A program made the translations under genes and the position numbers. Shown here one piece after another: positions 42,730 through 50,467 of a stretch of 64,000 bases of DNA. Within the stretch, counting starts at the first letter, position 1; each line of letters begins with the position of its first letter. Origin of the DNA: Micromonospora chokoriensis. Lineage in GTDB: Bacteria; Actinomycetota; Actinomycetes; Mycobacteriales; Micromonosporaceae. The stretch spans positions 121,902-185,901 of the forward strand of contig NZ_JOAN01000013.1 of assembly GCF_000718555.1 (NCBI RefSeq). Reading direction: 5' to 3'. The notes under the pieces were generated by a model. It was not told where the DNA came from. It worked only from the letters and a program-made list of their open reading frames with translations, and made no database searches.

Positions 42730-43022
42730 CGGGGCAGAGCGGAGAACCGGTCGGCGACCCGGTCATCCACCGTCTCGTACGCCTCAGCCGCCGCCCGCAC
42801 CCCGCCCGAGACCGCCGCGACCCGGGCAGCCAACCGGCAGAACCAGGCGTGCGTAGCTTCCTCCAGCCCGGTCAGGGCCGTGCCGGCTCCCCACTCGGGG
42901 GCCGCCACCAGCAGCGCGGGCAGCCCCGCAACGCCCAACGCCAACCGGTGCACCTCGTCATCGAGCAGGATGGCGAGCGCGCGCAACTCCTCCGGCCGGA
43001 CGGCGAACGGCTCCTCGGTCAT
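42726..43022 (-). CDS. WXG100-like small protein
   Basis: A 98-residue helical protein with a WG motif in the mid-turn (APEWGAGTAL) and a C-terminal YETVD, matching the Y-x3-D/E signal of type VII secretion substrates. It probably forms a helical hairpin that pairs with the N-terminus of the DUF1023 hydrolase. ATG at 43022 is preferred; the longer frame to 43133 would run through the hairpin at 43092. No ESX core genes are in the window. Confidence 0.7.
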   Translation of the reverse strand: MTEEPFAVRPEELRALAILLDDEVHRLALGVAGLPALLVAAPEWGAGTALTGLEEATHAWFCRLAARVAAVSGGVRAAAEAYETVDDRVADRFSALPR

Positions 43023-43091
43023 GACCACACCCCCGTGGACGATCGGCATCGACGCGCTGACGCTAGGCGCGTAGGGGAACTCGCGCGGTGC

Positions 43092-43136
43092 CCTGTGGAC
43101 AGCCGGCGTCGAGGCGTACGCCGGCCTGTCCACAGG
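43092..43136. repeat. Hairpin with TGTCCACA arms in a divergent promoter
   Basis: CCTGTGGACAGCCGGCG (43092-43108) pairs with CGCCGGCCTGTCCACAGG (43119-43136) with a single bulged base and a 10-nt loop. It lies between the divergent WXG100-like gene and nnr. The arms contain CTGTCCACA, one base off the actinobacterial DnaA box TTGTCCACA; this may be chance. Confidence 0.55.
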
Positions 43137-43184
43137 CGTTGCCCGGCGCGAGCCCGACGGCTAATCTGCGGCCTCGCCCGCCGG

Positions 43185-43214
43185 TAGGGTGGGGTGATGG
43201 GCACGGTGGCATGA
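43185..43214 (+). promoter_or_regulatory. -10 and five-codon leaderless uORF before nnr
   Basis: TAGGGT (43185-43190) is followed after 6 nt by ATG 43197. That ATG opens a five-codon frame (M-G-T-V-A) ending in a TGA (43212-43214) that overlaps the nnr ATG at 43211. nnr itself has no strong ribosome site, so ribosomes loading on the leaderless mini-ORF may reinitiate at nnr. Confidence 0.45.
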
Positions 43215-44680
43215 GAGCGGCGTGGCGGGTGGCCGACGTACGGGCGGCCGAGGCGGGATTGATGGCCACGCTGCCGGAGGGGACGCTGATGCAGCGGGCC
43301 GCCGCCGGCCTGGCCCGTCGAGCCGCGTTCCTGCTCGCCGAGCGGGGCGGGGTCTACGGCGGCCGGGTGCTGCTGCTGGTCGGCTCCGGCGACAACGGCG
43401 GCGACGCGCTCTACGCGGGGGAGCGGTTGGCCCGCCGAGGCGTCCAGGTGTCCGCCCTGCTGCTCACCCCCGGGCGGGCGCACGCCGCCGGCCTGGCCGC
43501 GCTGCGAGCCGCTGGCGGCCGGCTGGTGCCGGGCCCGGCCGGCCCGGTCGACCTGGTCATCGACGGCATCGTCGGCATCGGTGGCACCGGTGGGCTGCGG
43601 GCGAACGCGGACGAGGTGGTCGAGCACCTTGGTGAGCTGCGCGGACGCGACGGTGAGCGGGCCACCGTGCTGGCGGTCGACGTCCCCAGCGGGGTCGCCG
43701 TCGACACCGGCCACGTGCCGCTCTCCGCGTCCGGCCGGCCCACCGCGGTCCGCGCCGACGTGACGGTGGCCTTCGGTGCGCTGAAGCCCGCCCTGGTGGT
43801 CGGGCCGGCCGCCGCGCTGGCCGGGCAGGTCGAGCTTGTCGACATCGGGCTGCGGCCGTGGCTGCGCGGCACCCCGGCGCTGCGGGTCACCGAGTGGTCC
43901 GACCTGGTCGAGTGGTGGCCCGAGCTGGGCCCGGCGTCGGAGAAGTACACCCGGGGCGTGGTGGGGGTGGCGACCGGTTCGGCGACCTACCCCGGTGCGG
44001 CGGTGCTCTCGGTGGGCGGCGCGCTGGCCGGGCCGACCGGCCTGGTCCGCTACGCCGGCAGCGCCCGCGCCGAGGTGCTGCACCAGCACCCCTCGGTGAT
44101 CGCCAGTGGCCGGGTCGCCGACGCGGGCCGGGTGCAGGCCTGGGTCTGTGGCTCCGGGCTGGGCACTGGCGCGGACGCGGCGGCCGAGCTGCGCGCCGTC
44201 CTGGCTGCGCCGGTGCCGGTGGTGCTCGACGCCGACGCGCTGACCCTGCTGGTGGACGGCTCGCTCGCCGACCGGCTGCGGGGCCGGGACGCGCCGATCG
44301 TGGTCACCCCGCACGACCGGGAGTTCGCGCGCCTCTGCGGCGAGGAGCCCGGCGCCGACCGGGTCAGCGCCGCGCTGCGGCTGGCCGCCTGGATGAACGC
44401 GGTGGTGCTGCTCAAGGGGGACCGCACGGTGATCGGCACGCCGGATGGTCGGGCGTACGTCAACCCGACCGGCACCCCGGCGCTGGCCACCGGCGGCACC
44501 GGCGACGTGTTGGCCGGGCTGCTCGGCTCGCTGCTGGCGGCCGGAGTGCCCGCCGATCGGGCGGCGGCCTCGGCCGCGTACCTGCACGGGCTCGCCGGGC
44601 GGGAGGCGGCCCGGGGCGGCCCGGTGACCGCGCCCGACGTGGCGGCCGCGTTGCGTCCGGTGCTGGCCCGGCTGGGCTGA
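43211..44680 (+). CDS. nnr: Bifunctional NAD(P)H-hydrate epimerase / ADP-dependent dehydratase
   Basis: Nnr repairs damaged, hydrated NAD(P)H: the N-terminal YjeF_N domain (about 1-210; LMQRAAAGLARRAAF, LLVGSGDNGGDALYAGERLARRG, DLVIDGIVGIGGTGGL, AVDVPSGVAVDTG) epimerises, and the C-terminal ribokinase-like domain (GVATGSATYPGAAVLSVGGAL, VVTPHDREFARLCG, NPTGTPALATGGTGDVLAGLLGSLLAAG) dehydrates. The 489-residue length fits the fused form. ATG at 43211 begins the family N-terminus. alr follows after 91 bp, a usual order. Confidence 0.95.
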   Translation: MRAAWRVADVRAAEAGLMATLPEGTLMQRAAAGLARRAAFLLAERGGVYGGRVLLLVGSGDNGGDALYAGERLARRGVQVSALLLTPGRAHAAGLAALRAAGGRLVPGPAGPVDLVIDGIVGIGGTGGLRANADEVVEHLGELRGRDGERATVLAVDVPSGVAVDTGHVPLSASGRPTAVRADVTVAFGALKPALVVGPAAALAGQVELVDIGLRPWLRGTPALRVTEWSDLVEWWPELGPASEKYTRGVVGVATGSATYPGAAVLSVGGALAGPTGLVRYAGSARAEVLHQHPSVIASGRVADAGRVQAWVCGSGLGTGADAAAELRAVLAAPVPVVLDADALTLLVDGSLADRLRGRDAPIVVTPHDREFARLCGEEPGADRVSAALRLAAWMNAVVLLKGDRTVIGTPDGRAYVNPTGTPALATGGTGDVLAGLLGSLLAAGVPADRAAASAAYLHGLAGREAARGGPVTAPDVAAALRPVLARLG

Positions 44681-44759
44681 ACCTGTCGGTTCCGGGTGCG
44701 TTGACCGGATCACCCCGTCGGGCGAGTGCGTCGCCGCCCGCGGTGATCACAGCGGAAAG

Positions 44760-44765
44760 TAGGCT
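44760..44765 (+). promoter_or_regulatory. -10 element of a probably leaderless alr transcript
   Basis: TAGGCT ends 6 nt before the alr ATG; no ribosome site is present. The hexamer is identical to those before glmS and tsaB. Confidence 0.5.
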
Positions 44766-44771
44766 GGGCAC

Positions 44772-45890
44772 ATGTGGCAGGCCGAGGTACGCGTCGATCT
44801 TGACGCCATCCGCGAGAACGTGAGCAGGCTCCGCTCCGGCACCACCGCCGAGCTGATGGCGGTGGTCAAGGCCGACGGGTACGGCCACGGCATGCTTCCG
44901 GCCGCCCGCGCGGCGCTCGACGCCGGGGCGGACTGGCTCGGCGTCTGCACCCTCGACGAGGCGCTCACCCTGCGTCGGGCCGGGGTGACCGCGCCGGTGC
45001 TGGCCTGGCTGTTCGCCCCCGGGTTGCCGCTGCACGAGGGGGTCAGCGCCGGGGTCGACCTGGGTGCGGCCAGCCTGGCGCAGCTGGACGAGATGATCGA
45101 GGCGGGTCGCCTCGCCGGGCGTCCCGCCCGCCTGCATCTGAAGATCGACACAGGGCTGTCCCGGGGTGGGGCGACCGTCGCCGACTGGCCCGCACTGCTG
45201 GATGCCGCAGCGAAGGCGCAGGCCGACGGCCTGGTCGAGGTGGTCGGCGTGTGGAGCCACTTCGTGTACGCGGACTCACCCGGTCACCCGACCATCGACC
45301 GTCAACTGGCCGTCTTCCACGAGGGGCTCGCCATGGCCGAGCGGGCCGGGCTGCGACCGCGTTGGCGGCACCTCGCCAACTCGGCGGCCACCCTCACCCG
45401 CCCGGACACCCACTTCGACATGGTCCGCCCCGGCTTGGCCATCTACGGGCTCTCCCCGGTGGCCGGCGAGACGTACGGGCTGAAGCCGGCGATGACCGCC
45501 CGCGCCCGGGTGATGCTCACCAAGCGGGTGCCCGCCGGCACCGGCGTCTCCTACGGGCACACCTACACGACGCAAGCCGACGCGAACCTGGCCGTGGTGC
45601 CCCTCGGGTACGCCGACGGGGTTCCCCGGCACGCGTCCAACACCGGGCCGGTGCAGCTCGGCGGCGTACGCCGGACGATCTCGGGGCGGGTCTGCATGGA
45701 CCAGTTCGTGCTCGACTGCGGCGACGACCCGGTGGCCGACGGCGACGTGGCGACGCTCTTCGGCAGCGGCGTCGACGGCGAGCCGACCGCGGACGACTGG
45801 GCCGAGGCGGTCGGCACGATCAACTACGAGATCGTCACCCGGTTCGGCGGCACGCGGGTGCCTCGGGTCTATGACGGCGAGAGGCCATGA
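44772..45890 (+). CDS. alr: Alanine racemase
   Basis: Alr interconverts L- and D-alanine with PLP and supplies D-Ala for peptidoglycan. The 372-residue protein has the PLP lysine K33 in AVVKADGYGHGM and the catalytic tyrosine near residue 261 in VSYGHTYTT. It also has the conserved HLANSAATL and VCMDQFVLDCGD. It overlaps the next hydrolase gene by 4 bp (ATGA). Confidence 0.97.
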   Translation: MWQAEVRVDLDAIRENVSRLRSGTTAELMAVVKADGYGHGMLPAARAALDAGADWLGVCTLDEALTLRRAGVTAPVLAWLFAPGLPLHEGVSAGVDLGAASLAQLDEMIEAGRLAGRPARLHLKIDTGLSRGGATVADWPALLDAAAKAQADGLVEVVGVWSHFVYADSPGHPTIDRQLAVFHEGLAMAERAGLRPRWRHLANSAATLTRPDTHFDMVRPGLAIYGLSPVAGETYGLKPAMTARARVMLTKRVPAGTGVSYGHTYTTQADANLAVVPLGYADGVPRHASNTGPVQLGGVRRTISGRVCMDQFVLDCGDDPVADGDVATLFGSGVDGEPTADDWAEAVGTINYEIVTRFGGTRVPRVYDGERP

Positions 45891-46990
45891 GTTACCGCAT
45901 TCCGCGTCCGCGGACGGCCGCGGGCCGGGTCGCGGGGATCGTGGGCGCGGCGGTGGGGGTCGCCGCGGCGGGTCTGGCGGCTGGGGTCGCGACCGAACGG
46001 ACCCTGGTCCGCCGGCTCAAGGCCGACCCGGCCGACCGCTACGCGCACGAGACGTTCGACGATCAGCGGTACGACGAGGCGTTCCGCCTGGAGCTGCCGG
46101 ACGGCACTGACATCCACGTCGAGGTGGTCGAGCCGACCAGGCCGGTCCCGGGGCACCCGACAGTGGTGCTGGTGCACGGCTTCTGCCTGGACATGGGGAC
46201 GTTCCACTTCCAGCGCCAGATGCTCGCCGCCCGCGGTGACTACCGGATCGTGTCGTACGACCAGCCGGGTCACGGTCGGTCCGGCCGACTGGAGACCGGG
46301 GAGTACGACCTCGCGGTCCTCGGCCGGACGCTGCGCCAGGTGATCGACCGGACCGCCCCGGATGGGCCGTTGGTGCTGGTCGGCCACTCGATGGGCGGCA
46401 TGACCATCATGGCGTTCGCCGAGTTGTTCCCGGAGCTCTTCGGCGACCGGGTGGTGGGCACCGTGCTGATGGCCACGTCGGGCGGGCTCATCGCGGAGAC
46501 CAAGCTGGTCGCGCCTGCGCTGCTCGGCCGGGTCGGTGGCCCGGTGCTCTACATGGTCAGCAACGCCACCCGGTACGGCGGGCCGGTGATCGACAAGGCC
46601 CGCAAGTCGACGTCGAACGTGGCCTGGCTGCTGACCCGCAAGTACGGCTTCGGCACCCGTAAGCCCAGCCCGTCGCTGGTGTCCTACGTGGAGACGATGA
46701 ACTCCCGGACGTCGGCCGACACGGTGACCCGCTACCTGCGGACCCTGGCCACCCACTCGCGCTTCCCGGCGTTGGCGGCGTTGGCGGCGACTCCGGTGCT
46801 GGTGGTGGTCGGCGACAAGGACATGATCACTCCGGTGACGCACTCCGAGGAGATCGTCCGTCGGTTGCCGCACGCCGAGTTCGTGAAGATCAAGGACAGC
46901 GGTCACGTGGTGATGTTGGAGCACGCGGACGAGGTCAACGCCGCGCTGGCGCGGTTCCTGGAGTCATTGCAGAGCGTGGAGGAACGGTGA
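45887..46990 (+). CDS. Alpha/beta hydrolase with N-terminal membrane anchor or signal
   Basis: A 367-residue hydrolase. A basic, then hydrophobic N-terminus (GRVAGIVGAAVGVAAAGLAAGVA) suggests a membrane anchor or signal. The alpha/beta fold follows: oxyanion VLVHGFCLDMG, nucleophile GHSMGGMTIMAFAE, acid in VVVGDKDMITPVTHSEEI, and base in DSGHVVMLEHADEV. The substrate is unknown. This gene sits between alr and tsaE in many actinobacteria, so it is probably part of a conserved housekeeping operon; both ends overlap neighbours by 4 bp. Confidence 0.9.
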   Translation: MSYRIPRPRTAAGRVAGIVGAAVGVAAAGLAAGVATERTLVRRLKADPADRYAHETFDDQRYDEAFRLELPDGTDIHVEVVEPTRPVPGHPTVVLVHGFCLDMGTFHFQRQMLAARGDYRIVSYDQPGHGRSGRLETGEYDLAVLGRTLRQVIDRTAPDGPLVLVGHSMGGMTIMAFAELFPELFGDRVVGTVLMATSGGLIAETKLVAPALLGRVGGPVLYMVSNATRYGGPVIDKARKSTSNVAWLLTRKYGFGTRKPSPSLVSYVETMNSRTSADTVTRYLRTLATHSRFPALAALAATPVLVVVGDKDMITPVTHSEEIVRRLPHAEFVKIKDSGHVVMLEHADEVNAALARFLESLQSVEER

Positions 46991-47469
46991 GTTACGTCGT
47001 CAAGCTGCCGAGCGTCGAGGACACTCGGGAATTCGGCCGGCGGCTGGCCGGGTCGCTGCGCGCCGGCGACCTGGTGCTGTTGACCGGCCCGTTGGGCGCC
47101 GGCAAGACCGCCCTCACCCAGGGCATCGGCGCCGGGCTCGGCGTCCTCGGGGACATCACCTCGCCGACCTTCGTGATCGCCCGGGTGCACCGCCCCGATC
47201 CGGCCCGGGGCGGCCGGGTGGCACTGGTGCACGCCGACGCCTACCGGTTGGGTGACGCCACCGACCCCCGCGCCGAGATCGACGACCTGGACCTCGACGC
47301 GTCGGTGGACGATTCGGTGACCGTGGTGGAGTGGGGCGAGGGCCTGGTGGAGCAGTTGGTCGACGCGCACCTGCGGGTTCGCATCGACCGCCGCGACGAC
47401 GACACCCGCATCGTCGAGCTGGACCCGATCGGTGGGGACTGGGCCCGGCGGCTCGCCGACCTGGGTTAG
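46987..47469 (+). CDS. tsaE: tRNA threonylcarbamoyladenosine biosynthesis ATPase
   Basis: TsaE is the ATPase that works with TsaB-TsaD to make t6A at position 37 of ANN-decoding tRNAs. The 160-residue protein has the P-loop GPLGAGKTALTQGIG, the TSPTFVI motif and VVEWGEGL. GTG at 46987 overlaps the hydrolase stop (GTGA). The other t6A genes lie 2 kb downstream, interrupted by ung and an XRE gene. Confidence 0.95.
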   Translation: MSYVVKLPSVEDTREFGRRLAGSLRAGDLVLLTGPLGAGKTALTQGIGAGLGVLGDITSPTFVIARVHRPDPARGGRVALVHADAYRLGDATDPRAEIDDLDLDASVDDSVTVVEWGEGLVEQLVDAHLRVRIDRRDDDTRIVELDPIGGDWARRLADLG

Positions 47470-47535
47470 GTCGGCCGCTGTCGTACCCGATGCCTAGAGT
47501 GCGGGGGACCGACCCGCGCTGTGAGAGGTTCCCTG

Positions 47536-48237
47536 ATGCCCGACGACGCCCCCGCCCTTGATCTGCTGGCCCTGCTGCCGGAGCAGTGGCGTGCCGTGCT
47601 CACCCCGCACCTCGACCCGGCGCGCACCGCCGCGCTGGGCGAGTTCGTCGCCCGGGAATATGCGACGCAGACCGTCTTCCCGCCGCTGGAGGACCTGTTC
47701 TCTGCCTATCGGCTCTGCCCGCCGCAGGGCACCCGGGTGCTGATCCTCGGGCAGGATCCTTACCACCGGGCCGGGCAGGCACACGGGTTGAGCTTCAGCG
47801 TCCGCGACGGTGTGACGGTGCCGCCGTCGTTGCGCAACGTCTTCAAGGAGCTGGGCGAGGACGTGGGCGTCCCCAAGCCGCGCAGCGGCAACCTCGACGG
47901 TTGGGCCGCTCAGGGTGTGCTGCTGCTCAACGCGGTGCTGACCGTCCGTCAGGCCACCCCGGGCTCGCACGCCAACGCCGGCTGGGAAGAGTTCACCGAC
48001 GCGACCATCCGGGCACTGGACGCAGCACCGGAGCGGGTGGTCTTCCTGCTCTGGGGTGGCTACGCCCGCAAGAAGGCCGCGCTGGTCACCAACCCGCAGC
48101 ACGTGGTGTTGGAGGCCGGCCACCCCAGCCCGATGAACCCGCGTGGCTTCCTCGGCAGCCGCCCGTTCAGCGCGGCCAACAAGGCGCTCGCCGACGCTGG
48201 CCTGCCCACCATCGACTGGGAGCGCACCGCCGGCTGA
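47536..48237 (+). CDS. ung: Uracil-DNA glycosylase
   Basis: Ung removes uracil from DNA. The 233-residue family 1 enzyme shows the water-activating loop GQDPYH, the GVLLLNAVLTV strand, and the leucine-loop motif GHPSPMNPRG, with a full-length core. ATG at 47536 with GAGAGG at 47522 is preferred to the GTG at 47521. It is probably transcribed on its own, between tsaE and the convergent XRE gene. Confidence 0.96.
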   Translation: MPDDAPALDLLALLPEQWRAVLTPHLDPARTAALGEFVAREYATQTVFPPLEDLFSAYRLCPPQGTRVLILGQDPYHRAGQAHGLSFSVRDGVTVPPSLRNVFKELGEDVGVPKPRSGNLDGWAAQGVLLLNAVLTVRQATPGSHANAGWEEFTDATIRALDAAPERVVFLLWGGYARKKAALVTNPQHVVLEAGHPSPMNPRGFLGSRPFSAANKALADAGLPTIDWERTAG

Positions 48238-48280
48238 GCCGCTCGTCGACGCCCTTGCTGCTGGTTCGACCGGCACTGGC

Positions 48281-48985
48281 TCAGCCGTCGCTGGCCAGCT
48301 GCCGGTCCCGGTAGCGGCGCAACAACTCGGCGGCGCGTGGCTCGCTCAGTTCCAGCTCGACAAGCGGCACCACCTGGTAACTCCGCCCACCGTGGCGCAC
48401 CTCGATCGTCTCGGGCAGCTCGTCGCACATGGTGGCCCTGATCTCTCCGTACCGGGTCGACCACAGGTGTTCGCCCGACTCCTCGGGCTCCAACCACAAA
48501 CCGCCGAACTCACCCCAGCGGGCGTTCCACCGCTGGCCGTAGTTCGTCTCCAGCCAGCGGGTGAACAGCTTGGAGTCCTGCCAGCGCAGGGCGATCTCCA
48601 GCGCGTCGACCGGCACCGGTGCGCCCTGTAGCAGCGCCGCGGCGCATCCGGTGATCACCTGCGGGAAGTCGGTGAGCCGATCCAGCAGCCGATCCAACCC
48701 CAGCCCGTCGATCCGCTCGGCGATCGGCCGGGCGGCCAGGCCGTCGATCCGGGCGTCGAGGTGCGCGTCCAACGGCTCAACCCCGATGACCAACTGCACG
48801 TCCATCGCGGCGAGCAACCGCTCCAGCACCGGGACGGTCGGCGCTCGCTCACCGCGTTCGAACCGGGCCACCGCTGCCTGGTCGACCTCGGCCAGCGCGG
48901 CCAACTGGCGCTGACTCAGGTCGCGCAGCTGTCGTTGATGCCGCACGGCAGCGCCGAGAAGGGTGACAAGGCGAGTGGCTGACAT
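48281..48985 (-). CDS. XRE-family helix-turn-helix protein with unknown C-terminal domain
   Basis: A 234-residue protein. The helix-turn-helix is at about residues 15-60 (RQLRDLSQRQLAALAEVDQAAVARFERGERAPTVPVLERLLAAMD). The remaining part (DFPQVITGCAAALLQGAPVPVDALEIALRWQDSKLFTRWLETNYGQRW) recalls nucleotidyltransferase-like antitoxin proteins, but I cannot name a family. It interrupts the tsaE...tsaBD order and has a 23-bp perfect palindrome 78 bp upstream that could be its operator. ATG at 48985. Confidence 0.8.
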   Translation of the reverse strand: MSATRLVTLLGAAVRHQRQLRDLSQRQLAALAEVDQAAVARFERGERAPTVPVLERLLAAMDVQLVIGVEPLDAHLDARIDGLAARPIAERIDGLGLDRLLDRLTDFPQVITGCAAALLQGAPVPVDALEIALRWQDSKLFTRWLETNYGQRWNARWGEFGGLWLEPEESGEHLWSTRYGEIRATMCDELPETIEVRHGGRSYQVVPLVELELSEPRAAELLRRYRDRQLASDG

Positions 48986-49062
48986 CCCGGCATGGTGGAC
49001 CAAGGACGAGATGCCCGCGATCCCGCTGCGGCAGATCGGCGGATGGCAGGCATTACTCCAAC

Positions 49063-49110
49063 GAGCGTGATGTCTGTGAGTCATCACGATGACTCACAGA
49101 CATCACGCTC
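49063..49110. repeat. Perfect 23-bp inverted repeat with 2-nt spacer
   Basis: The left arm (49063-49085, GAGCGTGATGTCTGTGAG then TCATC) and the right arm (49088-49110) are exact reverse complements, with AC between them. It lies in a 325-bp gene-free stretch (48986-49310) between the divergent XRE gene and tsaB. Otherwise that stretch shows only the tsaB -10. It may be an operator for the XRE protein, a terminator-like cruciform or a dispersed palindrome. Confidence 0.75.
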
Positions 49111-49296
49111 ATTAGGGGATGTGGCCCGTCGCCTCCGGCCGGGTTGGGCCGCCCGGGGCCGCCCTGGCAGAGCAGTGGCCACCGGCTGTGGCCGTGGTGG
49201 CATCCAGAACGAGGTGGCGGGGCAGACCCAGCGGGCGGGCGAGGGCCCTGGGCGGTAGCGGGGCGGGGCGTGACCGGGGTGCTGCGGCGGGGCGGC

Positions 49297-49302
49297 TAGG
49301 CT
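49297..49302 (+). promoter_or_regulatory. -10 element of a probably leaderless tsaB transcript
   Basis: TAGGCT ends 8 nt before the GTG start of tsaB, with no ribosome site, as for glmS and alr. Confidence 0.45.
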
Positions 49303-49310
49303 GGCTTACC

Positions 49311-49988
49311 GTGCTCGTACTCGTGGTGGACAGTTCGACCCCCGCGGTCACCGCGGCGCTGGTGGAGGTCTCGGCAGACGGTGTGGCGTCCCGGGCGCAG
49401 CGGTGCACGGTCGACGCCCGCGCGCACGGTGAGCTGCTCGCACCCCAGGTGGATGCGGTCCTCACCGACGCCGGCGCGCGCCCGCGTGACCTGACCGCCA
49501 TCGTCGCTGGGCTCGGCCCGGGGCCGTTCACCGGGCTGCGGGTCGGCCTGGTCACCGCCGCGACGATGGGTCAGGTGCTCGGCATCCCCACGTACGGCGT
49601 CTGCTCGCTGGACGCCATCGGCTACCCGGCGTCGTCCGGCGAGCCGGTATTGGCGGCCAGTGACGCCCGGCGCAAGGAGCTCTACTGGGCCGTCTACGAC
49701 GGTGCCGGCCAGCGGGTCGTGGGGCCAGAGGTGTCCGCGCCCGGGGTGGCCGCCGCGCGCGCCCGCGAGCTGGGCGCGACGATCGCGGTCGGCGACGGGG
49801 CGCACCGGTACGCCGAGATCCTGGACCTGCCCGTTCGGGTCGAGCCGCGCTACCCGGACGCCACCGTGCTGGCGCTGCTCGCCGCCGAGCGGATCCGTGC
49901 TGGCGCGGCCAGTGAACGGCTCACCCCGCTCTACCTGCGCCGACCGGACGCGGTGGCGGCGACCGGCCGCAAACCGGTCCTGCCATGA
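49311..49988 (+). CDS. tsaB: tRNA threonylcarbamoyladenosine complex dimerisation subunit TsaB
   Basis: TsaB is the inactive ASKHA paralogue that holds TsaD in the t6A complex. The 225-residue protein starts VLVLVVDSSTPAVTAALVE and has the family signature VAGLGPGPFTGLRVGLVTAATMGQVLGIPTYGVCSLDAI. GTG at 49311 gives this N-terminus; a longer frame upstream runs through non-coding sequence. It overlaps rimI by 4 bp. Confidence 0.95.
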   Translation: MLVLVVDSSTPAVTAALVEVSADGVASRAQRCTVDARAHGELLAPQVDAVLTDAGARPRDLTAIVAGLGPGPFTGLRVGLVTAATMGQVLGIPTYGVCSLDAIGYPASSGEPVLAASDARRKELYWAVYDGAGQRVVGPEVSAPGVAAARARELGATIAVGDGAHRYAEILDLPVRVEPRYPDATVLALLAAERIRAGAASERLTPLYLRRPDAVAATGRKPVLP

Positions 49989-50467
49989 CGGCGGTACGGC
50001 TCGCCCCGTTCCGCTGGTGGCACATCGACGACGTGCTGCCGATCGAGGCGGACCTGTTCGGTGCGGAGAAGTGGTCGCCCGCCATGTTCTGGAGCGAGCT
50101 GGCCAACGGGCACCACTACCGGGTCGCCCTCGACGCGGACGGTTCGGTGCTCGGCTACGCCGGGCTCGCCGGGCTCCCGCCGGACGAGGTGTGGGTGCAG
50201 AACATCGCCGTCCGCCGGGACGCCCAGCGGCGCGGCGTGGGTCGTGCCCTGCTGGAAGAGTTGCTCGCCGAGGCGGCCCGGCGTGACGCCCGCAGCACCC
50301 TGCTGGAGGTCGCCGTGGACAACGCCGCAGCTCAGCGGCTCTACGCGACGTACGGGTTCGAGCCGATCGGGGTGCGGCGCGGCTACTACCAACCGAGCAA
50401 CACCGACGCGCTGGTGATGCGGCGCGACGCCGAGCCGACCGGGGACGGATCACACGACCATGGCTGA
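49985..50467 (+). CDS. rimI: Ribosomal protein S18-alanine N-acetyltransferase
   Basis: A 160-residue GNAT acetyltransferase. The acetyl-CoA loop is [19 protein letters not shown], preceded by the strand EVWVQNIAV, and the end has [23 protein letters not shown]. In E. coli RimI acetylates S18. Its place between tsaB and tsaD is typical. It overlaps tsaB by 4 bp and tsaD by 8 bp. Confidence 0.93.
   Translation: MTAVRLAPFRWWHIDDVLPIEADLFGAEKWSPAMFWSELANGHHYRVALDADGSVLGYAGLAGLPPDEVWVQNIAVRRDAQRRGVGRALLEELLAEAARRDARSTLLEVAVDNAAAQRLYATYGFEPIGVRRGYYQPSNTDALVMRRDAEPTGDGSHDHG

Noticed and set aside
43092..43136. Replication origin
   Set aside because: Only one pair of near-DnaA boxes is present, and dnaA/dnaN are not nearby.
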